Source: Gymnopus androsaceus JB14 (taxonomy: Eukaryota; Basidiomycota; Agaricomycetes; Agaricales; Omphalotaceae). Taken from it: a stretch of DNA of 64,000 nt. The translations under genes and the position numbers were made by a program. Every line of letters starts with the position of its first letter. Within the stretch, counting starts at the first letter, position 1. The notes beneath the pieces were generated by a model, which worked only from the letters and a program-made list of their open reading frames with translations, ran no database searches and had not been told where the DNA came from. Where the stretch lies: the NCBI GenBank assembly GCA_009733575.1, contig ML769387.1, forward strand, positions 722,636 to 786,635, given 5' to 3'. Positions 1-11,766 of this stretch are shown piece after piece.

Positions 1-8
1 GGACCTCT

Positions 9-236
9 TTAGAATGGCCAAGGTGGAAGTGCATAGCTAAGTTGGACAATAACGGAAATCAGCGAATGCTCTGGGGCACTGTCAATGAGATCTTTAATAG
101 CTGTACAAGTTGATAAAAATAGAAGCCATTTCTTCGGCGACGAATACGCAGGAGGTTGAGGGAAAGACGCGCGAAAAAGTGGTCGCGCCGTCGCAGTGAT
201 AGTCCTGGTTTGGTCCTGGTCCTGGTCCAAGTCCAA
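9..236 (-). CDS. Small unrecognised ORF at the window edge
   Basis: A 75-codon reading frame begins with a DQDQDQ tract, encoded by repeated CCTGGT-type hexamers around 205-235. It continues into a stretch with mildly hydrophobic segments and ends at a stop just inside the left edge. I recognise no domain. It could be the first exon of a gene extending to the left, or chance. Its only support is that its start lies upstream of the permease 3' end with no other gene between. Confidence 0.2.
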   Translation of the reverse strand: MDLDQDQDQTRTITATARPLFRASFPQPPAYSSPKKWLLFLSTCTAIKDLIDSAPEHSLISVIVQLSYALPPWPF

Positions 237-376
237 GTTCGTAATTACGTCAATTTCGCGCGTCTACGGCCCTCAAGCTTCAAGGCTCAAAAGGCTCACA
301 ATCAAATAAGTATCTATATTCAGCGTAAAGGTACAACATATGGTAATATAAACATCATAATTCAAGTATAGGCGAA

Positions 377-3093
377 TTACTGCTTTTTCAACTCATTCTC
401 CAGCTCGAGCGACGCAGCTTTGTCGCTCTTCTGATTTTCAGAGAATTCGCTACTACGTCTACCGAATTCCGTATCTGGGGAAGACAGTGGCCGCCAGTTT
501 TCGTCCGGGAAGACACCTGGGAATTCCTGCTTCGCTAGGAAACCCCTAGTAACTGGTTGTTTGGCGTATTCTGGGGGATAAATGGGCACGGGGAATCTAC
601 ACGAGTTGAAGCGGAAATCAGCTTACTTGCTACTAGAAAAAATGGGACGACTCACATAGTGCAAAGGACATAGTACACTACAAAACTGATGGCAATTGAA
701 ATAAGCCATCCACTTTGAAACATACGGATGGCGCTTTCGTCGACCTATTGATAATTCACGGACCACCATCAGTATCCATTGGTAAGAAGTGAAGCCTTGG
801 TAGAGCCCCTCACCAATTTCGCATTATAACTCCCAATAAGCCCCGGGAACGGAATAAACGAACCACATATCCACGCAAGGACTCCTCTCCAGTTGATTCC
901 GCGCCAGTACCAATACGGTCCCTTGGGATCGCTCGAATACAAAGACGGGATATGAAAATTGCTCTTCCGTACGAGGAAATAATCAGACCAGATGACGGCG
1001 AGGAGGGCGCCCATGAACATGTTCTAGACGAAAAAAACATTTATATCAACATTTACTGAATCATTGAAAAAAACAAAAGGTAGTCGTCGTCCTCACATAA
1101 CTCCCCAAGAAGGTTAGGAACTGCTGTGCATTCTGCAAAAAATTCCAAGGAGTAATCGCAAGGCCTAACAAAGCGCATAACACCTGTCCGCGGCGAATGG
1201 TCATCCAGCGCGGTAAAAGACCTGTGACGTCAGCTGCGAAAGGAATAGAATTTGCGCTTATCTGGGAGAGACAAAAGGCCTATGTTAGCTATGGATCACG
1301 TTCGAAAATATGAAGCTGACATTGGTAAGAGCCGTAGCCGCTGAGAACGCAAGTGCCATGAGAAAGCAAAGCGTACGAGATCCAGCATTCCAGTTGTGGT
1401 CCAAGATAAGATTCAGCTGCGCAAAAATGACTGTAAGGTAGAGGAAATGAGCGACAAAATGAAGCGTACCTGATCCCACAAGTTCCAAGTTGGAGTTCCC
1501 TGCAGAAAACAAAGACGAAAATTTCATCACTGGTTCAAGTAAGACTCGAAAACCCCACTCACGCCATAGAGCACCTGAAGCGAAGCCGCAGTGCAGATAG
1601 CTAACTAATTATAGCATGAGAATCGAATGGCTCCAGGTACGAAGAAGACACACAAAGTAGACCAGAACTTTGACAAATAGGTTGGCAAACGCTTGGGGAT
1701 AGCTGGCGTCGAATGGACTTCGAGCATATCTAGTGATGATAGCAGGTTTGTAAACACCTGAGGGTAGCTCGCGTCGAACTGCATACCTGGTAATGTCCGG
1801 CTGAGAAACAATTAACTGCCATACACAGTAGCATGAGAATTGGTGCGGAACTCCGTTTTAAAACATACCGGTGAGATACTGCTCAAGATAGTGTTGATAC
1901 CATCCATCCAGGCCCATCCCAATCTGTGCAAAATGATACGATAAGTCATGATATCATACGTTCTCCTGAGAATCTCGCGCACTGGCTCCCGCTAACTCCG
2001 CTTGTTCCCAAAGAAAATGTCGATATACCGCCGGCTTGAGTACTAAAATCACCGTCAGTTAGTTAAATGGCACAATGAACCAAACACATACACGGCCCAA
2101 GCAGTCAATGCAATCGCACACGGAGGGAGCAGTATGGCCTTCCAAAAGAATATGACATGGATCGACCGCGGGTGAATGAACATCAAAGGAAAGGTAAAGG
2201 CGTAGAAAATCATAAACCCAACGAAAGATTGAGAGGAAATGTTCGCCGAAATCGGGAAAGGTGCGAGATTGGTCCACTTGTGCCCGAACATACACCGGAA
2301 CATGACACTAAACAAGTTCCCGGCATAGTAAGACTGGATACCATAGTCTATCCGAGTTCGTAAGATTCCAAATGGAACATGGAATAGAAATTAGCGTACA
2401 AATCATAGCTATCAGCGAGCGAAGAGCTATGAAGAAGTATCCACCGTACATCCCCATCGACGCCCGAATGGTGACGGGATAACCAATGTGATACCTAGAA
2501 CCACTGCGAGCAGCAAAGACAATAGCCTAGCAATGTGTTATAGCGAGGGATAATGAGAGTAATTGAGAAGACTAACGATTGAGCTCAAGAGAGCTCCCAT
2601 AGCTACAGTGCCCATAGCATTACCAAAACTAAGACCGATGGAGAGAAGGGAAGAGCCCGTGGACCAGCTGGCGAAAAACATGAGAACTTATCTTCGGAAG
2701 ACGTTATGGATAACTCAACTCGTTGGGATTGAAGGAACTACCCCACCATAACGAAACATCTTCAATTCTGAGATATAAGTGACGAATTTTCAAAAGTTTG
2801 CTCATTCTTACAGTGGTACCAACGCCAATTTCGCTAACATGGACATCAATCAGAGTAGTGCTCAAATAGATCAATCAGGTATAATATGCACCTCGGATAA
2901 TGGCGTCGGGTCGAGATCTAAATTCTGAATGAGTATTCTGTGTCTAATCCCTTATAAATAACGACTCACCCTTGTTGCTCCAAATATGCTGTCCATCGAA
3001 TGCCTCTGCTCCTGGTGCTTTGACCGCTTTTATAAAGGCCTGGCGACTTCTGAACGGCCCAAGTACACGAGATTGAACGCTCTCCGACTCCAT
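377..3093 (-). CDS. NCS1-family nucleobase/allantoin-type permease
   Basis: This is a plasma-membrane proton symporter of the nucleobase:cation symporter-1 family (Fur4/Dal4-like), predicted to import uracil, uridine, allantoin or a related base. About a dozen exons can be joined through GT-AG introns. The start is the ATG at 3093-3091, giving an N-terminus with WSNK, then LDLDPTPLSE, then RNWRWYH. Family landmarks follow in order: GSRYHIGYPVTIRAS around 2490, YYAGNLFSVMFRCMFGHKW near 2320, PDITRYA near 1800, TALTN joined to ISANSIPFAADVTGLLPRW near 1340-1200, and WRGINWRGVLAW near 900. The C-terminus is hydrophilic and acidic, with EFPGVFPDENWRP, and ends at TAA 377-379. The intron between RNWRWYH and SLWW was placed by frame logic and could be wrong. 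A roughly 19-residue in-frame extra segment (see the repeat at 1671-1795) is unusual for the family. Substrate cannot be set from sequence alone. Confidence 0.85.
1671..1795 (-). repeat. Imperfect internal duplication within the permease exon
   Basis: On the coding strand, the segment encoding TRYARSPFDASYPQAFANLF (about 1733-1671) is preceded by a diverged copy (about 1795-1737) with the same nucleotide core GACGC[GC]AGCTA and TTTG/TTTACAAACCT. The upstream copy is 8 nt shorter after its ATGC, so it is read out of register as TRYAVRRELPSGVYK. The total insertion keeps the frame open. It lies in a conserved cytoplasmic-side loop of the permease. Confidence 0.5.
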
Positions 3094-3790
3094 AGTAGAA
3101 AAAGCAAAACAAATCACTTGGAAGAGAAGGAAAGAGCAATGAAGAAAAGATCTTTATATTATTCCCGCGTGCGTAAAGCGTCAACCCTGCCTGAATAGGG
3201 AAAGATAAGAGCAACAGCAATAAAGCGAATCGGAAAGTTTGGGAAACATTTTCTTCAAAGCTGCCACAAAATTGCAGCCGGGTGGAGGAAGAATTACCGG
3301 ATTCGCAATGAGTTGAGAGTTGAATCGAACCTTGAACGTAGATAAGACATGGGATGATGGCACAGGAATAAATTTGGCTAGATAAGACTCCTAATAACAG
3401 TATCGCATGTCTGTGGAGGAGTGGATTGGAGGATAAAGCAGTGGTAGACAAGTGGTAGAGGTCAAGAGCTTCATTTGATTATTGAATCGATCGGGAGAAG
3501 CAACGCTTTCGGCCGATCACTGCCGAACGTCACATGCATCAGTTGGCTTTGGGCGCTTATGGAACACGCTTCTCACTTTTCGTGTTTCGAGCGCGTTCAC
3601 ATATCACCCTCTTATTATGTTCTGCCAAGCCATATTTTAATGCTGCATACAGCTTGTAATGCCTAACGGTATGAGCTCACTAGAGGCATCTAGCTCCTAC
3701 TGCACCAGCCCTGTCATTTTACTTTATTAGGGATTTCTTGGTCCTAATATAGTGGCCACGATCTTCCTCCGCATACAGATCTGACTTGCC
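3094..3790. other. Intergenic stretch without a supported gene
   Basis: This is the putative promoter side of the permease. Only short reading frames antisense to, or beyond, its first exon are present. I see no domain, no clear TATA element and no repeat. Confidence 0.4.
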
Positions 3791-3793
3791 GAT

Positions 3794-4330
3794 GTGATTT
3801 TACACCGCAATCATCCAGCAGTATGCCCAGGCGGTTCCTCATTCGCTGACGTCGGACCTCATGAGGCTCCTTACCATCTGCGCATTTGCATTGTCCTACG
3901 TTATGTCCACGACCTTCTTCTACAACCTCTTTGTATTTTTACTGCGTTAGGATACACACTGTCCAAGCGACTCCCTTCTTTGGCCTGTGGAGCGGTGCGT
4001 ACACCATTCGTCGCATTGGACACAATTGGCACCAGACGTTACACAGATGCGTATATTCAGCCGCGAAACTCATCCCTAAAGATGTTATTGCCTTTGCTCC
4101 TGAACCAATGCACCGACGTACATACAGCTTTTCTCATTTATTGCGTTTCGGAAGTCTAGAAGAGTCTGGGGTGTAGTCTCGATGTCTGTCTGATGTACCA
4201 TGACAGCGGCTTTCATGGAGATGAAAACTGGAGTTGGTGTTTGGAAAGGGACTGGACAAGTTACAGTACTACTTGCGTTTGTTCCTGTTCCTATTCCGAA
4301 AAAGAAGTCGCGATCGAAGGACAATCCAGA
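3794..4330 (+). pseudogene. Relic of a wax-synthase-like membrane O-acyltransferase
   Basis: Two overlapping frames give pieces that fit the fungal wax synthase domain (MBOAT_2-like) family. First comes a hydrophobic helix, LMRLLTICAFALSYVMST (about 3858-3915). Next is PFFGLWSGAYTIRRIGHNWHQTLHR (about 3975-4045), which resembles the family signature of P-F-G-S-x-x-AYTxRRFWxxxWHQxxRR. Then comes MKTGVG..GTGQ (about 4210-4260), resembling the block after the SGLxH motif. The pieces lie in different frames with stops between, the upstream transmembrane half is missing, and no start is credible. I infer a truncated, decayed gene. The family call rests on remembered family patterns and is moderate. 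Confidence 0.45.
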
Positions 4331-4498
4331 TCAACGTGACGATATAGCTCATTCACGTACCGACGCAATGAGTCATTCTAATTTGCTCCTCTGCTCTCTT
4401 TTGTTGCTCGATAATGGTTGGACGTTCTCTTCGAATTCGGGAACAGGAAGCTAGCTCAAGCACGACGAGCAATCAAATCACAACCATTATAGCTACGA

Positions 4499-6660
4499 TG
4501 GATGTTGCCGAGAATGATGTAGGACGCAACCGGTGGAAACACTCCGAAAAAAGGACGGACGAAGTTTTCCACAAACGCAGCTAAGAACCGGAAACCACAA
4601 AATCTTTCCATTAGACGTGTTTTCATATTTGCATTGCATGTATTGTGTTGTCAGTGGGACTGACTACTTAGTACATAGATCTTCTGCTATCTCGACCCAA
4701 GTGACCTTCTTCGCCTTGCCCGCTCGTCTAAAAACCTCCGAGGTATCTTAATGATCAAGTATCGTCTGGCGTATTGCTTGCACAAACGTTGAAGATATAC
4801 CACCTCTCCCAGATGATTTGAATGAGCCCCAATATGCTCATCTCCTCTTCGAGCCCTACTGTCATATGAGTTGATAATTGGTTCTTACAATAATTTCAGG
4901 TAACTTACCGACAGAATAAATGTTCCCGTAGGTATGTAACAGCGGAGAACGCTGTGATACGGTACTTTGGAAATTTCGCATGAGATGCTGTCCGACCTGT
5001 TCCGTGAAAATGTGCGTTCCGCGTCTCCCTGCGATTAAGGCCATCGCTTAGCATCGCCGATTCACTGAGAATCTGTTCCAAACCGGCATGCCTTCCGACT
5101 GTAACTTTATTTCTGTGTTGCCGTCAGAACGTGTCAATGGACTCGCTGGTAAGCCAAACAGCTTCGAGACTATCTCATCATACACATACACTGCTGATTA
5201 AAAAATTCTTACAGTTGCGAATGCTAATATTGTTAGGCGATTCAAAGTCCAGCACATTGCAAATGAGTGGATTAGTCGCAAAATGAATGAACGAACTGTT
5301 TTATACGAGGTAAGAGCTACTTGGTTGATAAATGTTCAGTATTTGAACGATTCTCCTAGCATGGCCGTCTATGTCAAGTGTGGCAAGACAGTATACGGCG
5401 ACAACGAAGGGATGCGTGAGTGCTTTTCCTTCAGAATCTCTGACAATGTCTAAAAACCTTCCTTCTATCAGGATGCTTGACCGACTCGAAGAAATTGGGT
5501 GGCGCGAGGAGGCGGAGCGCAGCATTCAAATCCAGCCGCATAGAAATCCTTTCTCTGATCATATATTAGTTGACCAGCCAAAGACTCTAACGGAACACAG
5601 TGCGTACCAATTTTGGGTCTTCATCCTGTCCACATTGATTTGAAAGCCCTACTCTAGACTGGAACAGCATCGAAGATGAACTCGTACAAATGCTATCAGC
5701 CTACAAGAAGAAACGGCTGGCTGAGTGACGACAATATGTTCCCGTCATTATTCACTTGCAAGAGAATATCGAGAAATAACCTCGGAATCGGATCTTCGAA
5801 ACCCTTCCCCTGCATTGGGCGATATACTAACCAACAACATCTTTGAGGATCTAGTATGGGACACCCCCCAGGATGATTTAATACGAGACGATTTCTTCCG
5901 AGACCGAATCTTGGAGCATATACCTCATATCATTGAGGAATGGAGACCTTCGAAAGTAGGGGCAGTTGTCGACATCATGCGAAGATCTGTCCCAGGTGCT
6001 ACCGCCAACGATCTACACCTAGCGACATGCTCTTAACTCGTTCTTTGAATGTGTCAATTGCAAAGTCAGCGTGACCAGAAAGACGCCATGGGTCAGAGGA
6101 CGAATCTTCATGACGTGGATAGGCGCGGCTTTGTTGTGATCTTTGATTCGCCAGATATATAATGCTTCAACCAGCTAGAACATGTACTGTGGATCATTCC
6201 CCTACACTTCACCGATGATCAGCTTACGGAGCAAATAATTTCCCGCGAATCCTTCAATGAATGTCAAGCCGTATGCTGCGCTTGCCACGAGACGTTTGGG
6301 GCTGCTTATCTACTGGAGCACTCAAAATCTCCATGCAGGTGAGTGCTGCAACTAACCTGCAACCTGAGACGAGATGGGCGTAATGCTGATTATACTTTCT
6401 ATTATCTATAGCTACCGAGGATCGATTGGCACCGGTGCCCTTGAGGTTAACTCCATTCATGGTCTTGAAGCGTTCCAGGAGCATTGGTACCGGAACCCTC
6501 GTATTCCGTTCTTGTCGTTGACTAATCCGTGCCGGTATAATCCCACCTAGAACACACGTGGATATGATGTACGAACTCCGAACGAGTTCGAATTTTATGA
6601 GACCGCCGCTCGAGAGATGAGGGCCAAAATAAGCGCGCCTAGATCTTCTTTCCAACCTCC
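4499..6660 (+). pseudogene. Degenerate agaric-type F-box protein with C-terminal zinc-finger-like segments
   Basis: Pieces in several frames fit a common mushroom F-box architecture. An F-box-like helix pair, LDPSDLLRLAR followed by SKNLRGILM, lies at about 4690-4755. It is followed by NVEDIPPLPDDLNEPQYAHLLFEPYCH (about 4790-4865), the usual post-F-box segment. Further along are MLDRLEEIGWREEAER (about 5470-5520), WNSIEDELVQML and a charged helix (about 5660-5720). A segment FFRDRILEHIPHIIEEWRP (about 5900-5955) comes next, then cysteine pairs FECVNCKVS (about 6045-6075) and CCACHETFGAAYLLEHS (about 6270-6320). Many in-frame stops and frame changes separate them. A real multi-exon gene cannot be excluded, but I could not connect the pieces with good splice sites. 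F-box proteins recruit targets to SCF ubiquitin ligases. Confidence 0.5.
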
Positions 6661-7389
6661 AACTAGAGCAACGCTCAACGCTTGGTTACCAGCCTAACCT
6701 CTATCCATCCTATCCCCGGGATCACCGTCATTCCAACCCTGATTCAGAGCCTTTCCAGGAATGTCCTAGTGGTATAAATATGTGGGCGAGTTATGGTTGA
6801 TTTTTTGTAATACTCTACCGAAATTTTTCTTCATTCTTCAGGCACTACTTAGTAATGTATGAACAGGACAAGCTGGAGTACCATATAACATCATTGAACA
6901 GTTTACTCCCAGGGCTCCTGGAAAAGCTCAACCTGGTTAACGGTCAAGCAAGCATGTAACTTGACTTTCAGATGTACCGTCCATTCAAAGTTAAAGCACT
7001 ACCAGAAACATCATCTGTTCGGGTACATGGTGAGTTTTCAATGTGTACACAGTCTGCCTACACTTGATCCCTCTGGCCCGACTGTACAATGACACTAACG
7101 ACATGATAGCTCCCATGTTCATTTATCGCTTTTGAAACAGTGATATTTCTCCTTGACGGCAGTTCAACCAGTACCAACGCTCTCGAAACATCGGGAGATT
7201 CAGAAACGCTCCAATTGATCATTTCGTACTAGCTCCTCCGTGCTCCTCGTACTTACAAATTCCCGGTACGATCACCACTTTTGCCCGAACTCATCTTTCA
7301 GATTCAAGGAGTTTTCCCGACCTAAACGCGCAGAAATGATATAATATGTGGACAACTTACGGTCGATTTCTCCACCGACGCACACTTGC
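6661..7389. other. Gap between two degraded genes
   Basis: Only scattered short reading frames are visible. One fragment near 6855-6950 (LNSLLPGLLEKLNLVNG in the plus frame) could belong to the preceding relic. No promoter motif or repeat stands out. Confidence 0.3.
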
Positions 7390-9355
7390 ATGGCACCCAC
7401 CCACTTCCTCGTAATTTCTTCTCCGTTCTTTGGGCACGTACGCCCAATCTTCACCTTTGCAATGAACCTCCTAGTGATGTATCCCGAGCTGCACATTACA
7501 TTTGTCACCACAGGCACGATTTCTCCAGCTTTCACTCCTCCGTTTGACCGGGAATTGACGCTGTATGGGCTTGAGGACGGACCTCGTTCACGGCTCAATG
7601 TAAAACTTCTAGGACAAGGGGAGCTGGAATCTGTGATGGCCCAGATAATGTCAATAATCGACCTATTCCCAGAGTTCCTCAGGGAACTCCTCACGCCTGA
7701 CCCTCTGAGTTTTTCACCCTTCAAGTTTTTACCTGCCCTAACAGTCGTGGATGTCAGTTGTTTCTTGAGAATTCAGTTCTTTTCCACTTATAAATTGCAG
7801 ATTATGGCTCTCCCTGCAGTCGACATTTTGGATGACATCGCACCGCAAAAAATACCTGTGCTATGCTACACGCCAACGAACGCAGCCATGCTTAATCTGT
7901 ATGCCTTTTTGTTTGCTTGTTGATATAACTATATGCGTAATAATATACTCATAATGACCCACTAGGTACTTCATCCACAGAGATGAATATCCGGAAACAT
8001 ATTGGAGACACATCTATCACAAAGCAGAGGCGCAAGTGACTTGCGGGCTCCATGAGGGTATGAATATTGATCAAATTGCGTTTAAGGTATGTATGGAAAT
8101 AATAGATCATTGAGGACTCTCTATCGATTGAACTGGCCGTGCCAGATCTGGTTGAAAGCCTCTCATGTAGTTGCTCAAACGGCCTCCCTGCCTCCGATGT
8201 ATAATCGTAAGTGACAACAAACTTATGATGACTTTGTACAAGTTGACGAATGTTCTCGACTGCACACAGATGAACTTAGTATGTGCATACAAAGTGGAAG
8301 GTTTTCCATCTTTTTGATATCTGTATTAGACCCACAGAGTGACTTGCTTGATACTGATGAGAAGACAGTTTCTCAAGTAAACCAGGCTCGGGTCCGTGTG
8401 GCCATCTCGATCACGAATTCAATATCTAAACTCGATGGCTTCATTATCCATACGAGTCCATTGATGGAACCGGGGGAGGTAGAAGAGATGAGACAGACCT
8501 CACCCGAACATCGCTTTTTCCACATAGGGTATGCATACTTTCATTATTTTCTGGGAAATCCCTGAATGGTATTTCTTCAGCCCTCAGTATCCCGAGTTGT
8601 GGTGGAACGGAGGGATACCTCCTCAAGTACAAGTCCTCTCTCCCGAGGACGACCAAGTCATGTCTTTCTTGAATGACATGCACAAGCGCTACGGGGCCAA
8701 TAGTGTCCTCTACATTAGCTTTGGCACCTACATTCTACCTCCAAATGCACCGCATCTCTTTGATGCCCTAATCAAGACAATACTTACTGCTGATCCACCT
8801 CTACCATTCTTGTTTGCTCGCGCAACCGGAAACCAGATGCTGACACCAAAACATCGTGAAGAAATCGAGAAATCTGGCCTCGGTTTATTGGCTGGGTTTG
8901 TTCCCCAGCAAGCAGTTTTGAAGCACGAGGCAATTGGTTGGTATCTGGTTACGTACCACCAATTCTCGACTTGGATTGATGAGTTTCCATGAGCTTAATA
9001 TGGTCCACAGTGTCATGCTGGCTCTAATTCAATTTCCGAGTCGTTTTTGAAATGAAGTTCCTATGGTGTTGTGGCCTTGTAATGCTATAGATCAGCCCCT
9101 CATTGCGTGCGTAAGAATTTCATACATATCTAAAGATTGGATGTTAAACTCGTTGTTCCTAGAAACCAACTTTCCGTCAGACTCAAGCTCGCATATGAGC
9201 TCATTCAAGTACGAAATGGTGAAAATATTGGACGACCCACCCATCGTGGTCCGATTGTTCAAGGAACCCAAAAGGTAGTGGAGCAAGAGATGAGGAATAT
9301 ATGGAAATTAATGCGAGGTGAAGACGGAGCTCAGATGAGACAGAGGGATTATTGA
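7390..9355 (+). pseudogene. UDP-glycosyltransferase (GT1) with a frameshift in the donor-binding region
   Basis: The protein starts MAPTHFLVISSPFFGHVRP, the typical GT1 N-terminal strand-loop with the catalytic-type H of FGHVRP. Later exons give AAMLNL and RHIYHKAEAQVTC. The C-terminal half has VLYISFGTYILP, LLAGFVPQQAVLKHEAIG, then CHAGSNSISES after an intron ending near 9010, VPMVLWP..IDQPLIA near 9060, and a C-terminal charged helix ending at TGA 9353-9355. The PSPG-like donor motif reads CHAGSNS where HCGxNS would be expected. Between SES and VPMVLWP (about 9044-9055) the frame breaks, and one surplus A would explain it. Family role: transfer of a sugar from a UDP-sugar to a small acceptor. 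Acceptor unknown. Either decayed or an assembly indel. Confidence 0.7.
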
Positions 9356-9907
9356 TTTCAATAGGGCCATGAGGGAGGATTATCGAAATGGTGCTGCGAG
9401 GCAAGCAATGGAAAGATTTTTCGACTTTATGAGCAGATAGAGCGCGTATTTGCGTAGTAATAGCTTTCAAGTGCAAACTTAGCTCGATGCAGGTGGCCCG
9501 AGCTTGCATATTGAAAGTAATATTAGTTCAAAGAAGTCAATATAGCTTTTCAAAAAAGGTGGGCCTCTCTCTGCCTAGCCCGGAAAAAAGTTCTTGCTGT
9601 TTCTGCTTACTATTGAAGAGAATTTTCGGGCAAGGATGAATTCCGGCTTTTGGTGCTGAGAACCATAATATGATAGTGATATATTGATAGTGGATTACAA
9701 GAAAACGAGCACATAGCTTGGAAAAAATCTAATAAGCGGCGCGAACTACGTCTTCAACATTCAATCTTGAACCTCAGACTCAGAGCCGCATTAATGTTGA
9801 CCGTCTAAAACTAAAATAAGATTCAGTGTCAAATCGACGAACATCGCACCCAAAAAGAAACTCACAAGCAGTCGTTTCGTATTTCCAGTCCCTAACGATG
9901 ATATTCA
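9356..9907. other. Intergenic, no gene recognised
   Basis: AT-rich sequence lies between the glycosyltransferase end and the formate dehydrogenase 3' end. No frame with family resemblance, no repeat and no RNA gene was recognised. Confidence 0.4.
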
Positions 9908-11381
9908 TTAACATGTTCCTGCGGTTTCCCATCGACGGTAGTTCTCGAGAATGCTCCGAGTACCAGCAGCATCTGATGGATAGTCAACCAATACCATGAA
10001 TATCCTCAATAAAGCATGAAACTTTACAGCAAGAAGCACAACTAAAGTGGTACCAGAATAATGAGAACCATTCAATTAATGTTCTTCATTGTGCGCATGG
10101 TGTGTCTCTGATTGGACATTCCATACATCACCTTAGATTCAAATAATGAATTTAGAAATAAAAAGTGAACCTGACGCAATTGACCAGAAGCCAGAGCCTT
10201 AGCGACGGCATTTTCATCGCAAATTGCACCACGAGCAGTATTGACGAGCCATGCTCCAGGCTTGAAAACAGAGAGGAGGCGGTCGTTGATCATGCATTTG
10301 GTGCCTTCATGTAAGGGATAGTCGACCGTGACAATGTCGCATTAGGAGACGAGTTCCTATTATATATATAAGAAGATGTTAACAAGTCTACAAGAGCCAA
10401 TTCAAACGCACAAACCTCAACAGTCCCGATCCTCCTACAATTCACCGCACTCTCCGCCTCTAGAGGGATTGCCGCGTAATCATAGTACAATAGTTCCCTG
10501 GGATTGAACGGTAACAGCCTCTGCATGATCATATATCCAATCCTGCCCACACCGATGGTTCCGATGACCTTTCCTTCGATGTCCAAAGACATTGCGAGCA
10601 ATGTCGGAAACTTGCCAATCGCCGCGTTCAATCATCTCAAGGAGAAATACAAAGGTCAGTTCAACCTACGACTCTTTAAAAATTAGCTACAAACCTCGTG
10701 AGCGGGAACAAAGTTCCTAACGAGTAGCAACATGCTCATCACAGCGTGCTCAGCGACATTCGTCACATTACTACCAGAGACTTCCAAAACTTGGATCTTG
10801 TGGTCGACGGCAGCATTGAGGTCAATATGGTCACTTCCAACGCCGGCAGTGATGCAATTTCGGAGATTTTCGGCCTGTAACTTATAAGACGGGGATGGTG
10901 AGAATGAAGCTACCATTAGCAACGAGAAGGGTACGTACCTTCTCCATAAGCTCGCGAGTAAAGTACCCAGGGTGGAAAGGCATGGTAATCAAAACTTCAG
11001 CTAGGATACATAGTTTGATAAAGTCGTACCACCGAGCCAAGAAGAATAACTCACGTCGACGATATGTTTCTCAAAATCACTACGGTGCCCGGTAAGCTAA
11101 TTGGCCTGCGTGATATGTTTAATCTCATCTATCTGGCCCTTCTTTACTGCTGGTGATGATGAATTCGTATCCTCTAGAGGCAAACCATTTGTCCATTCCA
11201 AGCTATCACCTAGTATTAGCAGACAAGGACAGAAATAAGTAGTAAAACGAAATGCACCTTGTTCTTGACGCTTCCAAGCAATCTAGGTTCTTGAGCCACG
11301 GCCTTGAATCCATTTTAAAGCATAGCTAGGACCTGTACAAGGTGGCCAGAATCATCTGCGAGAGGAGAGGCTCACTTTCAT
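9908..11381 (-). pseudogene. NAD-dependent formate dehydrogenase, disabled
   Basis: Joined exons follow fungal formate dehydrogenase (D-2-hydroxyacid dehydrogenase superfamily) almost from end to end. Exon 1 is MK, then VLAML and a stop, then [81 protein letters not shown] (the Rossmann GxGxxG), ELLYYDYAAIP, CDIVTVDYPLHEGTK, GAWLVNTARGAICDE and GDVW. The tail is SHYSGTT...RSILENY, which keeps the catalytic-type His. Disabling changes are a TAA at codon 8 (TTA on plus at 11315-11317), a TAA before CDIVTV (plus 10342-10344) and a stop after GDVW. The family oxidises formate to CO2 with NAD+, in the cytosol or mitochondria. The stops are seen directly, so I call it a pseudogene; sequence error at all three is less likely. 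Confidence 0.85.
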
Positions 11382-11766
11382 ATCGATTGGACTCGGATGT
11401 TGGGTTGGTTCAAGTTTAAAGATGAGAGACTAAAGTGTTGATTAGGTATGTGGTGAGAATAACGAAGCGATGAGCTTTGACTGCTTTTATACTCTTTCGA
11501 AAACACCATCAGCCATCCACGTCGACCCAGTCCGGAACATTAGGCGATGATTCGCATTCGCAGCTACGGCGACTTTCTCTTGATTTGGGTTGTACGTGTT
11601 ATATAGAGATGCTGGCGAATGAGTTGCGTACTGTACTATAGCCAATGACAGGTGAGGAAGCAGATATCATGACCAAGTTGGATTAGCGCTTGTTTGGGCG
11701 CTAACTCTCTTGTCGCACTGGTCGAAGCAAGGTCGAAGCACGAATAATTGGCCACAACTGTGAGCT
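11382..11766. other. Promoter region of the formate dehydrogenase relic
   Basis: No gene is seen. A TATA-like TTATACTC lies on the plus strand near 11488, and the segment ends at the start of the next plus-strand gene. Confidence 0.3.
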
